Source: an uncultured Prevotellaceae bacterium
GTDB lineage: Bacteria > Bacteroidota > Bacteroidia > Bacteroidales > Bacteroidaceae
DNA: 32,978 bases
NCBI GenBank assembly: GCA_937891085.1
Contig: CALAEY010000073.1
Location: forward strand, 1 to 32,978
Direction of reading: 5' to 3'
Part shown: in pieces, positions 6,978-15,229 of the stretch
Position numbering within the stretch: position 1 is the stretch's first letter
Layout of the letters: every line of letters starts with the position of its first letter
Translations under genes and position numbers: made by a program
The notes under the pieces: model-generated
The model's database searches: none
Seen by the model: the letters and a program-made list of their open reading frames with translations, nothing else
Told to the model about the DNA's origin: nothing

Positions 6978-9207
6978 AAAAACTGAGGCTGATGTGTGCC
7001 AGGAAGTTGGTTCCCGCCTGTGCAGCATAGCCAGCATAGTTGTAGCGCACTTTCTCGCCATTGTCGTAATAGAAGCCAGAACCGGCATAGCCGTTGTTCT
7101 CATACTCTTCATTGAAGAGATTATAAACCGTAGCACCAATGGTCATGGACTTCACGCCCCGCATCTTGAACGTATAGCTCAGATCCAGATTGCTCACGAA
7201 GTAGGCATCCATCAGGTGGTCTTTTACATCGGCATTGCTCATGTATTGGCGACTCACATACTGGCTCTGGAGTGCTGCCTCGAAGCCCTTATAGCTATAG
7301 GCAAAGCGATTATTGAAGATGAACGACGGAGAGAACGCGATGTGGGTATCGCCGTGATTGATCACCCAAGTATCGGCCATATTGTCCTCGTTTTCATAGA
7401 GCGTTTCCGTAAAGTCTTGGATGCGGTTACGGCTCAGGGTAGCATTGGCATCCCAAGTGAACCCCCCGAACTTCACCCCTGCGGTCAGTTCCAATCCTGC
7501 ACGATAGCTGTCGGGCACATTGGCTGCCAAAGCCTCACCGATTTCATTCAGTTCGCCCGTGAGGATCAGTTGGTCTTTGTACTTCATATAGTAGAGGTTG
7601 GCACCCACATTGAGCCAACTATTGGCATAGTTGTAGCCCAACTCCCAGTCGTACAGGCGTTCAGATTTCGGATGCATGTTGAACTTCCCGTCGGTATAGT
7701 TATTGCGTGTAGGCTCCTTATTAGCCACACTGAACGAAGCGAACAGGCGATGTGAAGGATTGATCTGCCAATTCAAGCCGAACTTCGGATTGAAGAAGTC
7801 GAACTGTTCATTGATGTTAAGGTCTTGCATGGCACCGCGACCGAACCAGTCGTAATTGTCGCCCTCACCTTTTATCTTATAACTGATGTGGCGATATTGA
7901 AGGTCTGCGTATGTATTCAGTCCTCTGGCGATAGCAAAGTCGGCCTTCAGATAGACATTGCCATCATCCTTTGTGGCATTGTTGAAATAGTAGTCTTTAT
8001 CTACATCCAGGTCGCCCACATAGTTCTTCATCCAGATGATGCGTCCGAAGTGATCACCGTCGTAGCGGTTGAATCCGCCTCCGAGGGTGGCATTCACGAT
8101 GCTGCCTTTATAGGTAAGTGCCAATACACCACCTCCAAAGCCGTTATCCATCGCTTTCTTGCGCACAAGGTCGCTCTTCTTTACCAGTTCATCACCAACA
8201 TAGAACGGTTCCAAGCCATATTCCGTCAAGGTGCGATTACGTTTGTACTCCTGATAGTAGCCATCGCCCTTGGTGTAGTGCAGAGCGGCATTTAGGTTCA
8301 ACTGGCCGTTGAAGTCGTGATTGAAGAGCAGTTGGAAGTTCTTCTGCACATAGTTATCGGTCTGGTCTTCGTAGTAGTGATCCTTGCCTTGGGCATCAGT
8401 AAACATATAGCCACAGGAATTGTAAGAACGCCCATACTCAGCCCACTCATCTTTCGAGGCATAGTTCCAAGCATGATAGGTCTTTTCCTTACCTCCGAAA
8501 GCTATCAGCTTCACGCTGGTGCCATCGCCATACCATCCGCCTTGCAGGTAGTAGGAATTCAGTGCCACACTGGCACGGTCGATGTAGCCATCGGTATTGA
8601 TGTTAGACAGGCGGGCATCGAAAGCCCAATGATTGTGCAGCAATCCGGTGCCGATGTGCAGCGTCTCCTTATGTGTGCCGTATGATCCCGCTGAGGCATC
8701 TACCCGCACGTATGGCTGCATATTCAGTTCGCCCGTCTGCATATTCACGCTGGCCCCAAAGGCTCCCGCACCGTTAGTACTGGTTCCCACGCCACGCTGC
8801 ACCTGCATGTCTTTCAGAGAAGAGGCAAAGTCACCTATATTCACCCAGAACACCTGATGGCTCTCTGCGTCATTCATCGGAATGCCATTGGCCGTAATGT
8901 TGATACGAGAGGCATCCGTACCTCTCACTCTCAATGAGGTATAGCCTATACCTGTTCCGGCATCGCTCGTAGTGATGACACTCGGAGTCATGGAGAGCAG
9001 GTAAGGAATGTCCTGCCCATAGTTACGTTTCCGGATTTCTTGTTTCGTGATGTTGGTGAAAGCCACAGGCGTAGTCTTTGTGGCACGGGTAGCGATCACT
9101 TCTACTTCATCCAATTGTTTTACCAGCAGACTGTCATCTGGCTGTGTCTGCGCACATACGTTGATAGTGGCTAAGACGAAAGCCACAAACATTGCACTTT
9201 TCTTCAT
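6976..9207 (-). CDS. TonB-dependent outer-membrane receptor, probably for thiamine
   Basis: The 743-residue protein begins with a signal peptide (MKKSAMFVAFVLATINVCA). A plug domain follows at about 33-160, with the segments VEVIATRA, SLRVRGTDASRINITANGIPMNDAE and GAGAFGASVNMQT. The remainder is the alternating aromatic pattern of a beta barrel and ends in phenylalanine (HISLSF), as required for barrel insertion. It lacks the N-terminal carboxypeptidase-like domain of SusC-type receptors. It is the first gene after a TPP riboswitch and precedes a PnuC-type transporter and thiamine pyrophosphokinase, so its cargo is most likely thiamine or a phosphorylated form. This arrangement is known in Bacteroidetes. 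Confidence 0.93.
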   Translation of the reverse strand: MKKSAMFVAFVLATINVCAQTQPDDSLLVKQLDEVEVIATRATKTTPVAFTNITKQEIRKRNYGQDIPYLLSMTPSVITTSDAGTGIGYTSLRVRGTDASRINITANGIPMNDAESHQVFWVNIGDFASSLKDMQVQRGVGTSTNGAGAFGASVNMQTGELNMQPYVRVDASAGSYGTHKETLHIGTGLLHNHWAFDARLSNINTDGYIDRASVALNSYYLQGGWYGDGTSVKLIAFGGKEKTYHAWNYASKDEWAEYGRSYNSCGYMFTDAQGKDHYYEDQTDNYVQKNFQLLFNHDFNGQLNLNAALHYTKGDGYYQEYKRNRTLTEYGLEPFYVGDELVKKSDLVRKKAMDNGFGGGVLALTYKGSIVNATLGGGFNRYDGDHFGRIIWMKNYVGDLDVDKDYYFNNATKDDGNVYLKADFAIARGLNTYADLQYRHISYKIKGEGDNYDWFGRGAMQDLNINEQFDFFNPKFGLNWQINPSHRLFASFSVANKEPTRNNYTDGKFNMHPKSERLYDWELGYNYANSWLNVGANLYYMKYKDQLILTGELNEIGEALAANVPDSYRAGLELTAGVKFGGFTWDANATLSRNRIQDFTETLYENEDNMADTWVINHGDTHIAFSPSFIFNNRFAYSYKGFEAALQSQYVSRQYMSNADVKDHLMDAYFVSNLDLSYTFKMRGVKSMTIGATVYNLFNEEYENNGYAGSGFYYDNGEKVRYNYAGYAAQAGTNFLAHISLSF

Positions 9208-9230
9208 TGCAATCTCAATTTTGGTTAAAC

Positions 9231-9250
9231 AGAAAAGGGGCTACTTTTCT
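9231..9250 (-). terminator. Expression-platform hairpin after the TPP aptamer
   Basis: AGAAAAG and CTTTTCT form a perfect 7-base-pair stem around a six-base loop, between the aptamer and the start codon of the receptor gene, and GTTT follows on the minus strand. It is placed to act as the ligand-dependent terminator or a sequestering stem. Which one cannot be told from sequence alone. Confidence 0.5.
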
Positions 9251-9254
9251 TCTC

Positions 9255-9330
9255 TTTCCCTACGCCGGCATTACCCGGATCAAGTCAATGGGTATGATCT
9301 CAGCCCGTCATTTTAGGGCACCCCTACCAT
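9255..9330 (-). ncRNA. TPP riboswitch (THI element)
   Basis: On the minus strand the conserved THI-box blocks appear in order: TAGGGGTGCCC, then GGCTGAGATCATACCC, TTGACTTGATCCGGGTAATG and CCGGCGTAGGGAAAG. These include the CUGAGA and ACCUGAUC-like core segments that hold thiamine pyrophosphate. The aptamer begins within about 10 bases of the predicted transcription start, and its 3' end lies about 48 bases before the receptor start codon. High TPP should switch the uptake operon off. Confidence 0.96.
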
Positions 9331-9341
9331 GAAATCGAGGG

Positions 9342-9373
9342 CGAAGATACTGCATTAAGGCGAATTTTGCAAG
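9342..9373 (-). promoter_or_regulatory. Promoter of the thiamine operon
   Basis: TATCTTCG (9342-9349, minus strand) matches TAnnTTTG at all but one position. A TTG-containing -33 element (CTTGCAAAA, 9365-9373) lies about 20 bases upstream. Transcription would start near 9335, just before the aptamer. Confidence 0.6.
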
Positions 9374-9464
9374 TTTCTGTCGCAAAATGCAAAAAAACTA
9401 TTATTATTGACGCAAGGTTTTTGAGATTCTGCGTTTATTGAGTAAGAACAAAAGGTTTACATTT

Positions 9465-10064
9465 ATGAAAACAAACATTCTTCTATTATCTCTGCTTATT
9501 GCAGTGACCTTTTTTGGGTGCAGCAGTAATGATGAGCCTAATATTGTGGAGCCTCACGACCCTGCATTCACTTTCCGCTTTTCTGACAATGGGACGCTGA
9601 CGGTAAATGGAGCGACACCTATACTCAACGAAGAGTTTAACACGATTGTGGATAACCATGCGTGGCGTATCGTGTCTTGGAACATGATAAAACAGAGTGG
9701 GAATATCGGAGTTATCGACTCCAAAGAGACTACTTTCCAAGAAACGGTATTCTTCTTCGACAAGGGAGTGGGTACCCTACTTCGTGATTACGATGGAGAA
9801 CTATCTCATGATGTTTTCGGCATCCAATATAGGGAAGAAACAGGTGAGATTACCACTCCAAGCGGCTGTTTCGGACAGAAGGTGGTGTTCCGTATCTTGA
9901 AAGTGACCCCTGAAGGCGAACGCCTACTGACGATTCTACCTTCACGTAATTTAATAGGTTATGGAGATGACAATTTACTCTATTCCTATGTCATCTTCCA
10001 GCGTCTTTCCTACAAAGAGCTACAAGACCTACTCAAAAAACACGGCATACAAATCATCGATTAG
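9465..10064 (+). CDS. Lipoprotein of unknown function
   Basis: The product is about 199 residues. I place the start at ATG 9465, because from there the protein begins with a textbook lipoprotein signal (MKTNILLLSLLIAVTFFGC) whose cysteine is followed by SSNDEP. An upstream TTG at 9438 would only add a charged, unrelated extension. Beyond the acidic linker the protein looks soluble and beta-rich, with segments such as FTFRFSDNGTLTVNG and HAWRIVSWNMIK, and it ends in an amphipathic stretch (SYKELQDLLKKHGIQIID). No family is recognised. It is a lone gene between the divergent thiamine operon and the MscS gene, which has its own promoter. Likely location is the periplasmic face or the outer membrane. 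Confidence 0.8.
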   Translation: MKTNILLLSLLIAVTFFGCSSNDEPNIVEPHDPAFTFRFSDNGTLTVNGATPILNEEFNTIVDNHAWRIVSWNMIKQSGNIGVIDSKETTFQETVFFFDKGVGTLLRDYDGELSHDVFGIQYREETGEITTPSGCFGQKVVFRILKVTPEGERLLTILPSRNLIGYGDDNLLYSYVIFQRLSYKELQDLLKKHGIQIID

Positions 10065-10111
10065 CAGAAACACAAGTTATTTTACCATATCTCTTGTGAA
10101 GGCTCGGAGAA

Positions 10112-10145
10112 AAGTGGATAAACCGCTGGATTCCGAGCCTTGCGC
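10112..10145 (+). terminator. Hairpin downstream of the lipoprotein gene
   Basis: AGGCTCGGA and TCCGAGCCT are inverted 9-base arms near 10112-10141. They enclose AGTGG/CCGCT, which can pair with one G-U, so the whole element folds into a long interrupted hairpin. A weak T-rich stretch (ATCGTTTGTT) follows. It lies about 45 bases after the stop codon, which suits termination. Arm positions are given to within a few bases. Confidence 0.5.
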
Positions 10146-10174
10146 TATCGTTTGTTAAAACTGCAGGACAACTA

Positions 10175-10205
10175 TTGGTAAGAACACGGAAAAACATTAT
10201 CTTTG
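10175..10205 (+). promoter_or_regulatory. Promoter of the MscS gene
   Basis: TATCTTTG (10198-10205) is a perfect TAnnTTTG -7 box. TTGG at 10175-10178 lies about 20 bases upstream as a -33 element. Transcription would start near 10212, which rules out the TTG at 10203 as the start codon of the next gene. Confidence 0.7.
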
Positions 10206-10232
10206 CACCGCATAATGATTATTATACAGACT

Positions 10233-11144
10233 ATGACATCATTACTCATCACTATACAACAAGCTGGAGACGTGGCTGAAGCCATGACCAAAGCGGCTGC
10301 CTCTGCAGCTGCAGATGCTGCCAAAGAATCGGTCAACTGGAATGATGTAATTCCAAGACTCATAGAGTGGTGCGTGAAAATGGGCGGGAACCTCATCGGA
10401 GCCATCATCATCTACATTGTAGGGCGTTTTATCATAAGCCTCATCAAGAAGGCTGTGAATGCTTTCTTGGAGAAGCGTAAGATCGAAGAGACGGTAAAGA
10501 CCTTCGTGCGGAGTATGGTCAGCATCTCCCTCACCGTATTGCTCATCATCGCCATCATCAGTCGCTTAGGCATAGAGACCACCTCGTTTGCAGCTTTGCT
10601 GGCATCGGCTGGTGTGGCCATCGGCATGGCATTCAGCGGTAATCTGCAGAACTTTGCAGGTGGTGTGATTCTGCTCCTGCTGCGTCCGTTTAAGGTAGGC
10701 GACTATGTGGTAGCGCAAGGCGTAGAGGGCTATGTGAAGGAGATCCAGATCTTCCATACCGTATTGACAACATACGACAATCGCACCATCTATGTGGCCA
10801 ATGGGTCACTGAGCAGTGGGGTGATCACGAACATGAGCCAACTGGTAAACCGCCGTGTAGATTGGACGGTGTCTGTGGAATACGGACAGAACTTCGAGAA
10901 AGCCAAGAACGTCATCTTAGGCATCGTAGATAAGAATCCTCTGATTTTGAAAGATCCTGCCCCCTTCGTGGCTGTCAAGGAACTGAGCAACAGTTCTGTG
11001 GACCTCATCATACGCGTGTGGGTGAAGAGTGCCGACTATTGGACCGTACACTACGACCTGCGCAGGGAGGTTTATGAGGCCTTCAACAAGGAAGGCATCG
11101 GCTTCCCATTCCCACAGATTACGGTGCATCAAGCAGAAAAATAA
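10233..11144 (+). CDS. Small-conductance mechanosensitive channel (MscS family)
   Basis: The 303-residue inner-membrane channel opens under membrane tension and releases solutes after osmotic downshock. From the chosen start, an alanine-rich amphipathic segment (about 12-35) precedes two membrane helices (about 52-71 and 92-111). The pore helix is rich in Gly and Ala and includes AGVAIGMAFSGNLQNFAGGVILLLL at about 126-150. The MscS beta domain follows, opening RPFKVGDYV. It has three helices, the compact MscS type. The promoter box at 10198-10205 puts transcription start near 10212, so ATG 10233 gives a leader of about 20 bases. ATG 10215 is possible but would be almost leaderless. It is probably a single-gene transcript. 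Confidence 0.94.
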   Translation: MTSLLITIQQAGDVAEAMTKAAASAAADAAKESVNWNDVIPRLIEWCVKMGGNLIGAIIIYIVGRFIISLIKKAVNAFLEKRKIEETVKTFVRSMVSISLTVLLIIAIISRLGIETTSFAALLASAGVAIGMAFSGNLQNFAGGVILLLLRPFKVGDYVVAQGVEGYVKEIQIFHTVLTTYDNRTIYVANGSLSSGVITNMSQLVNRRVDWTVSVEYGQNFEKAKNVILGIVDKNPLILKDPAPFVAVKELSNSSVDLIIRVWVKSADYWTVHYDLRREVYEAFNKEGIGFPFPQITVHQAEK

Positions 11145-11176
11145 ACACTTTCTACGAGATATTCCCATTTTTTTCT

Positions 11177-11184
11177 TACTTTTG
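11177..11184 (+). promoter_or_regulatory. Promoter -7 box of the metF operon
   Basis: TACTTTTG is a perfect TAnnTTTG match 62 bases before metF. No convincing -33 element is seen at the usual distance; the best candidate is TTTCTA around 11149. It should drive metF, holB, the PSP1 gene and gldH. Confidence 0.5.
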
Positions 11185-11246
11185 TCCAATTTAAGGGAAG
11201 TAGTGTTTGCTGTCCCCCGACAACTAAACAAGACAAAAGGAAGAAA

Positions 11247-12200
11247 ATGAGTGTCATAGAACAAATAAATAAGCAGGAAAGCACAGCTTTCTCCATCGAG
11301 TTGCTGCCCCCTCTGAAAGGAAAGGGCATAGACAGGCTATATACTGATATAGAGCAACTTCTGGAGTTCAGTCCCAGCTTTGTGAACATCACTACGCACC
11401 GCAGTGAGTATGTCTATCGGGAGCTGGAGGGCGGACTCTTTGAGCGTAGGAGGCTGTACAGTCGTCCTGGTACGGTGGCCGTAGCTGCTGCTATCCATAA
11501 TAGATACGGACTAACGGTAGTGCCGCACGTGATTTGCAGTGGAAGCACCCGTGAAAGCACGGAGTATGAGTTGCTAGATCTGCAGTTCTTGGGTATCACC
11601 GACCTGCTGGTGTTGCGAGGCGACAAGGCCAAAGACCAATCGGTCTTCACACCCGAAGCCGGAGGTCATGCCCATGCCATCGAACTGCAACGACAGATAA
11701 ACGATTTCAATCAAGGCATCTTCGTGGATGGCAGTGAGATGATAAAGACCAAGACACCTTTTCACTATGGTGTGGCTTGCTATCCTGAGAAGCATGAAGA
11801 AGCGCCCAACATGGAGTCGGATCTCCATTGGCTGAAGCAGAAGCAAAAAACGGGTGCTGAATATGCAGTAACCCAACTTTTCTATGACAATGAGAAATAT
11901 TTCAGTTTCGTGAAGCGGGCTCGAGAAGCGGGCATTACCATGCCTATCATCCCAGGCCTGAAACCCTTCAAGAAACTGAGCCAACTGAGTGTGATTCCAA
12001 AGACGTTTAAGGTAGATCTGCCTCCGGCATTGGCCAGCGAGGCTGTGAAGCTGAAGACCGATGAAGAAGCTAAGGCTTTGGGCATAGAATGGTGCATCAA
12101 TCAGTGCAAAGAACTGATTGCTCACGGGGTTCCGTGTCTGCATTTCTATACGATTGGGGCTGTGGACAGTGTCAGAGCTATAGCAGAGAAAGTATATTGA
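11247..12200 (+). CDS. metF: Methylenetetrahydrofolate reductase
   Basis: The 317-residue FAD enzyme reduces 5,10-methylene-THF to 5-methyl-THF, supplying the methyl group for methionine synthesis. The FSIELLPP start carries the catalytic-type glutamate (E18). VVPHVICSG at 91-99, LVLRGD at 121-126 and GVACYPEKHEEAPN at 175-188 match the family, and VTQLFYDNEKYF follows. Length is slightly above the bacterial norm of about 300. It opens a tight rightward operon with the start of holB only 8 bases after its stop. No SAM riboswitch or similar element is seen upstream in the 102-base gap, only the promoter box. Confidence 0.96.
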   Translation: MSVIEQINKQESTAFSIELLPPLKGKGIDRLYTDIEQLLEFSPSFVNITTHRSEYVYRELEGGLFERRRLYSRPGTVAVAAAIHNRYGLTVVPHVICSGSTRESTEYELLDLQFLGITDLLVLRGDKAKDQSVFTPEAGGHAHAIELQRQINDFNQGIFVDGSEMIKTKTPFHYGVACYPEKHEEAPNMESDLHWLKQKQKTGAEYAVTQLFYDNEKYFSFVKRAREAGITMPIIPGLKPFKKLSQLSVIPKTFKVDLPPALASEAVKLKTDEEAKALGIEWCINQCKELIAHGVPCLHFYTIGAVDSVRAIAEKVY

Positions 12201-12208
12201 GAGATTAA

Positions 12209-13339
12209 GTGTTTAGGTTTAAGGATGTCATAGGGCAAGAGGCGCTGAAGGAGAAACTGCGCAGGGAAGTGGATGAGGGACATATCCCTCATGCTCAGCT
12301 GTTCTGCGGTCCTTCTGGCGTGGGGAAGCTGCCTCTGGCGTTGGCTTACGCCCACTACCTCTGCTGTAATCACCACACTGAGGGAGAAGCCTGCGGAGAG
12401 TGCCAAAGCTGTAAGCAGTGGAACGGATTGGTGCACCCTGACGTGCATTTCATGTTCCCCATCGTGAGCAGCGAGAAGAAAAAGAAGACCATCTGTGCCG
12501 ACTATCTGCCCGAATGGCGTGAACTGCTCCTGAGCAATCCTTACTTCAGCTACAGCCAATGGCTGGAAGTAATGGATGCGGAGAACAGTCAGGCCCTCAT
12601 CTACGCCAAGGAGAGTGATGAAATCACGAAGCAGTTGAGCCTCAAACCCATGCAAGGTGAGTTCAAGGTGACCATCATCTGGCTGCCAGAGAAGATGAAT
12701 GATGTCTGTGCCAACAAAATGCTGAAATTGCTTGAGGAACCGCCTGAGCATACCATCTTCCTGCTTTGCAGTGAGGAACCAGAACGGATTCTCCCCACCA
12801 TCCTCAGTCGTACGCAGCGCATCAACCTCCCCCTGCTTTCAGAAGCAGAAATAGCTGATGCTTTGCAGAATAAGTACGGCGTCCAGCCTCGTGACAGTGA
12901 GACGCTGGCCCATCTGGCCAACGGCAGCTTCGTGAAGGCACTCGACCAGATACACCTGAATGAAGACAACGATCGCTATCTGCAACTCTTTATGAGCCTC
13001 ATGCGCTTGGCATACGCCCGTCGTATCCGTGAGTTGAAGGCCTGGAGCGAGGAAGTAGCAGCTCTGGGAAGGGAGAAGCAGAAAGACCTGCTGACTTACT
13101 GCCAGCGAATGATCAGAGAGAGCTTCATGGCCAACTTCCACCAGAAGCAGATGAGCTACATGAATCTGGAGGAGCAGAACTTCACCAGTCGATTCGCTCC
13201 GTTTGTGAACGAAAAGAACGCTATGGACATCATGCATGAGCTAAGTGAGGCTCAGATACATATAGAACAAAACGTCAATGCCAAGATGGTGTTTTTCGAC
13301 TTGGCATTGAAAATGATAGTATTACTTATAAGGAAATGA
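12209..13339 (+). CDS. holB: DNA polymerase III clamp-loader subunit delta'
   Basis: The 376-residue AAA+ subunit of the clamp loader helps load the sliding clamp at the replication fork. The start is GTG (MFRFKDVIGQ), eight bases after metF. A P-loop-like segment CGPSGVGK lies at 33-40. A zinc-binding cluster follows (C52, C53, C62, C65 and C68, in CCNHHTEGEACGECQSC). LLEEPPEHTIFLL at 174-186 is the diagnostic delta'/tau segment, and LSRTQ at about 199-203 takes the place of the SRC sensor motif. The position among folate and motility genes has no obvious functional meaning. The PSP1 gene starts 4 bases after its stop. Confidence 0.92.
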   Translation: MFRFKDVIGQEALKEKLRREVDEGHIPHAQLFCGPSGVGKLPLALAYAHYLCCNHHTEGEACGECQSCKQWNGLVHPDVHFMFPIVSSEKKKKTICADYLPEWRELLLSNPYFSYSQWLEVMDAENSQALIYAKESDEITKQLSLKPMQGEFKVTIIWLPEKMNDVCANKMLKLLEEPPEHTIFLLCSEEPERILPTILSRTQRINLPLLSEAEIADALQNKYGVQPRDSETLAHLANGSFVKALDQIHLNEDNDRYLQLFMSLMRLAYARRIRELKAWSEEVAALGREKQKDLLTYCQRMIRESFMANFHQKQMSYMNLEEQNFTSRFAPFVNEKNAMDIMHELSEAQIHIEQNVNAKMVFFDLALKMIVLLIRK

Positions 13340-13343
13340 CTTT

Positions 13344-14735
13344 ATGGCAACATTTGAACAAAATACCGCTTGTGGTTCGCTCTGCTGCAAAGGGTGCGGA
13401 CGAAGTGACAAGCAACTGAACACTTTCGACTGGTTGGCAGATATTCCTGGCAACTCAGACGAAACGGAATATGTGGAGGTGCAGTTCAAGAACACCCGTA
13501 AGGGGTATTACCGCAACTCCAACAAGATTCCTCTGGAGAAAGGCGATATCGTGGCTGTGGAAGCCAGTCCTGGACACGATATCGGTGAGGTAACCCTCAC
13601 GGGCAGACTGGTGCTGCTCCAGATGCGGAAGGCCAATCTCCGTTCTGAAGCCGATATCAAGCGCATCTATCGTAAGGCGAAACCTGTGGATATGGAGAAA
13701 TACGAAGAAGCCAAACGCCGTGAACACAGCACCATGATAGAGAGCCGTCAGATAGCACTGAGTCTGAATCTACAGATGAAAATCGGTGATGTGGAATATC
13801 AAGGGGATGGAGGAAAGGCCATCTTCTACTACATTGCTGATGAGCGCGTAGATTTCCGTCAGCTTATCAAAGTGCTGGCAGATGTATTCCGTGTGCGCAT
13901 CGAGATGAAGCAGATCGGTGCACGTCAGGAGGCAGGACGCATCGGTGGCATCGGTCCTTGTGGACGTGAGCTTTGCTGTGCTGCTTGGATGACGAGCTTC
14001 GTGTCTGTCTCTACCAATGCTGCCCGATTCCAAGACATCTCGCTCAATCCTCAGAAATTGGCCGGTCTCTGTGCCAAGCTGAAGTGCTGCCTCAACTATG
14101 AGATAGACAGCTATGTGGAGGCTCAGAAACGTCTGCCTTCTAAGGAGATTCAACTGGAAACGCAGGACGGCACGTTCTACTTCTCTAAAGCAGATATTCT
14201 GGCAAATACCATCACTTATAGCACCGATAAGCAGATTCCGGCCAACTTGGTGACTATCACTGCCAAACGCGCTTTCGACATCATCAACATGAACCGTCGG
14301 GGACAGAAACCTGAGTCTCTGTCTGCTGATGGAGCACAGAGCAGCAATCAGCGTCCGATAGACTTGCTGGAGCAGGACAGCCTGACACGCTTCGACCGTG
14401 CGAAGAAGGATAAAAAGAAGAAAAAGAAAAAGAACCCTCAGGGGAACAATAAGGACGCTGCTGCCAATCCAAATAATGCTCCAAAAGCTCCTAACCAACA
14501 GCAGGAGAACAGGCCTCAGCGTGAGGGACAGAACGGTCAGAATGGACAGAATAGGCAGGGGAAAGCCCCTAAGGAGGGTAATGGTCAGCCAAAGCCGAAG
14601 CAGAATCCTCCGAGAGACCATCGGGGAAGGCAGCAAGAAGGACGGAAGAACAACCATCAGCCTCAGCAGAAGCCTGCGGGTGACAATGGGCAGAAACCTC
14701 AGCAGAAAGCACCTGAAGCCCCTAAGACAGATTAG
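13344..14735 (+). CDS. PSP1 domain (RicT/YaaT-like) protein with basic disordered tail
   Basis: The 463-residue protein has a central PSP1 domain (about 45-300). Cysteines are C10, C14, C15 and C18 near the N-terminus, then C206, C211 and C212 (GPCGRELCCAAW), and C243, C248 and C249 (GLCAKLKCCLNYE). In the Bacillus RicT family such cysteines take part in an iron-sulphur complex that affects RNase Y and mRNA processing; whether that holds here is inference. After about residue 350 the sequence is low-complexity: a run of ten lysines broken by one Asp, then repeats rich in Gln, Asn, Gly and Pro (GQNGQNGQN). This suggests a disordered, nucleic-acid-binding tail. The stop overlaps an upstream GTG of gldH by one base, indicating coupled translation with gldH. 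Confidence 0.85.
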   Translation: MATFEQNTACGSLCCKGCGRSDKQLNTFDWLADIPGNSDETEYVEVQFKNTRKGYYRNSNKIPLEKGDIVAVEASPGHDIGEVTLTGRLVLLQMRKANLRSEADIKRIYRKAKPVDMEKYEEAKRREHSTMIESRQIALSLNLQMKIGDVEYQGDGGKAIFYYIADERVDFRQLIKVLADVFRVRIEMKQIGARQEAGRIGGIGPCGRELCCAAWMTSFVSVSTNAARFQDISLNPQKLAGLCAKLKCCLNYEIDSYVEAQKRLPSKEIQLETQDGTFYFSKADILANTITYSTDKQIPANLVTITAKRAFDIINMNRRGQKPESLSADGAQSSNQRPIDLLEQDSLTRFDRAKKDKKKKKKKNPQGNNKDAAANPNNAPKAPNQQQENRPQREGQNGQNGQNRQGKAPKEGNGQPKPKQNPPRDHRGRQQEGRKNNHQPQQKPAGDNGQKPQQKAPEAPKTD

Positions 14736-14737
14736 TG

Positions 14738-15229
14738 ATGAAACTCTGGAGGCATAAAGAAAGGTATCAATGGCTAAGTAGGACAGCTCTGGGGGCTGTC
14801 CTTTGGCTTTTGGTGGGCTGTGAACCACAGGTAGTCTATCACCAGTTCGCTCCTGTGCAGAATGCGCAATGGAGCCGACTGGACACCATCTGCTTCACTC
14901 CCCATGTGCCCGACTCCGGAACCTCCTATCAAGCCAGCATAGAGGTGCGTCTGCTTCAGTCTTATCCTTACCAGGACTTAGTCGTAGGATATGAGTATTT
15001 TTCTCCTGAAAACGAGTTGCTCCAATCGGGTACCTATGAATTTAATACCACCGATAGCTATTACGACAAGAACGGAAGCGGCATAGCTGGATTATACAGT
15101 TATTCTGCCTATCTGAAGAGTCTGCCTATAGAGAAAGCGGGAGATTACAAGATATGCATCTTCCAACAGGAAAGTGACACACTGCTGAAAGGTGTACAAG
15201 ACGTAGGACTCAATCTTAGCCGACATTAG
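14738..15229 (+). CDS. gldH: Gliding motility lipoprotein GldH
   Basis: The product is about 163 residues. The start ATG at 14738 is preferred over the GTG at 14735. The signal region has a basic start and a hydrophobic core ending LLVGC, a lipobox, followed by EPQVVYHQFAPV. Later segments (DTICFTPHVPDSGTSYQASIEVRL, YPYQDLVVGYEYF) match the GldH family pattern. In Flavobacterium, GldH is needed for gliding and type IX secretion. Many non-gliding Bacteroidales keep it, probably for another envelope role. It is the last gene of the metF operon, and its stop overlaps the stop region of the convergent rodA gene by 4 bases. Confidence 0.85.
   Translation: MKLWRHKERYQWLSRTALGAVLWLLVGCEPQVVYHQFAPVQNAQWSRLDTICFTPHVPDSGTSYQASIEVRLLQSYPYQDLVVGYEYFSPENELLQSGTYEFNTTDSYYDKNGSGIAGLYSYSAYLKSLPIEKAGDYKICIFQQESDTLLKGVQDVGLNLSRH

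Noticed and set aside
6994..7755. Long plus-strand open frame opposite the TonB receptor gene
   Set aside because: It is antisense to a clear receptor gene, shows no domain or start context and arises from the codon bias of the opposite strand.
12305..12330. Normal ATPase P-loop in the delta' subunit implying a gamma/tau protein
   Set aside because: Size, the zinc cluster and the lack of a tau-type C-terminal extension fit delta'.
13770..14828. 352-residue minus-strand frame opposite the PSP1 gene
   Set aside because: Its leucine- and arginine-rich end is the reverse of the Gln/Lys-rich tail of the PSP1 protein; it has no recognisable motif.
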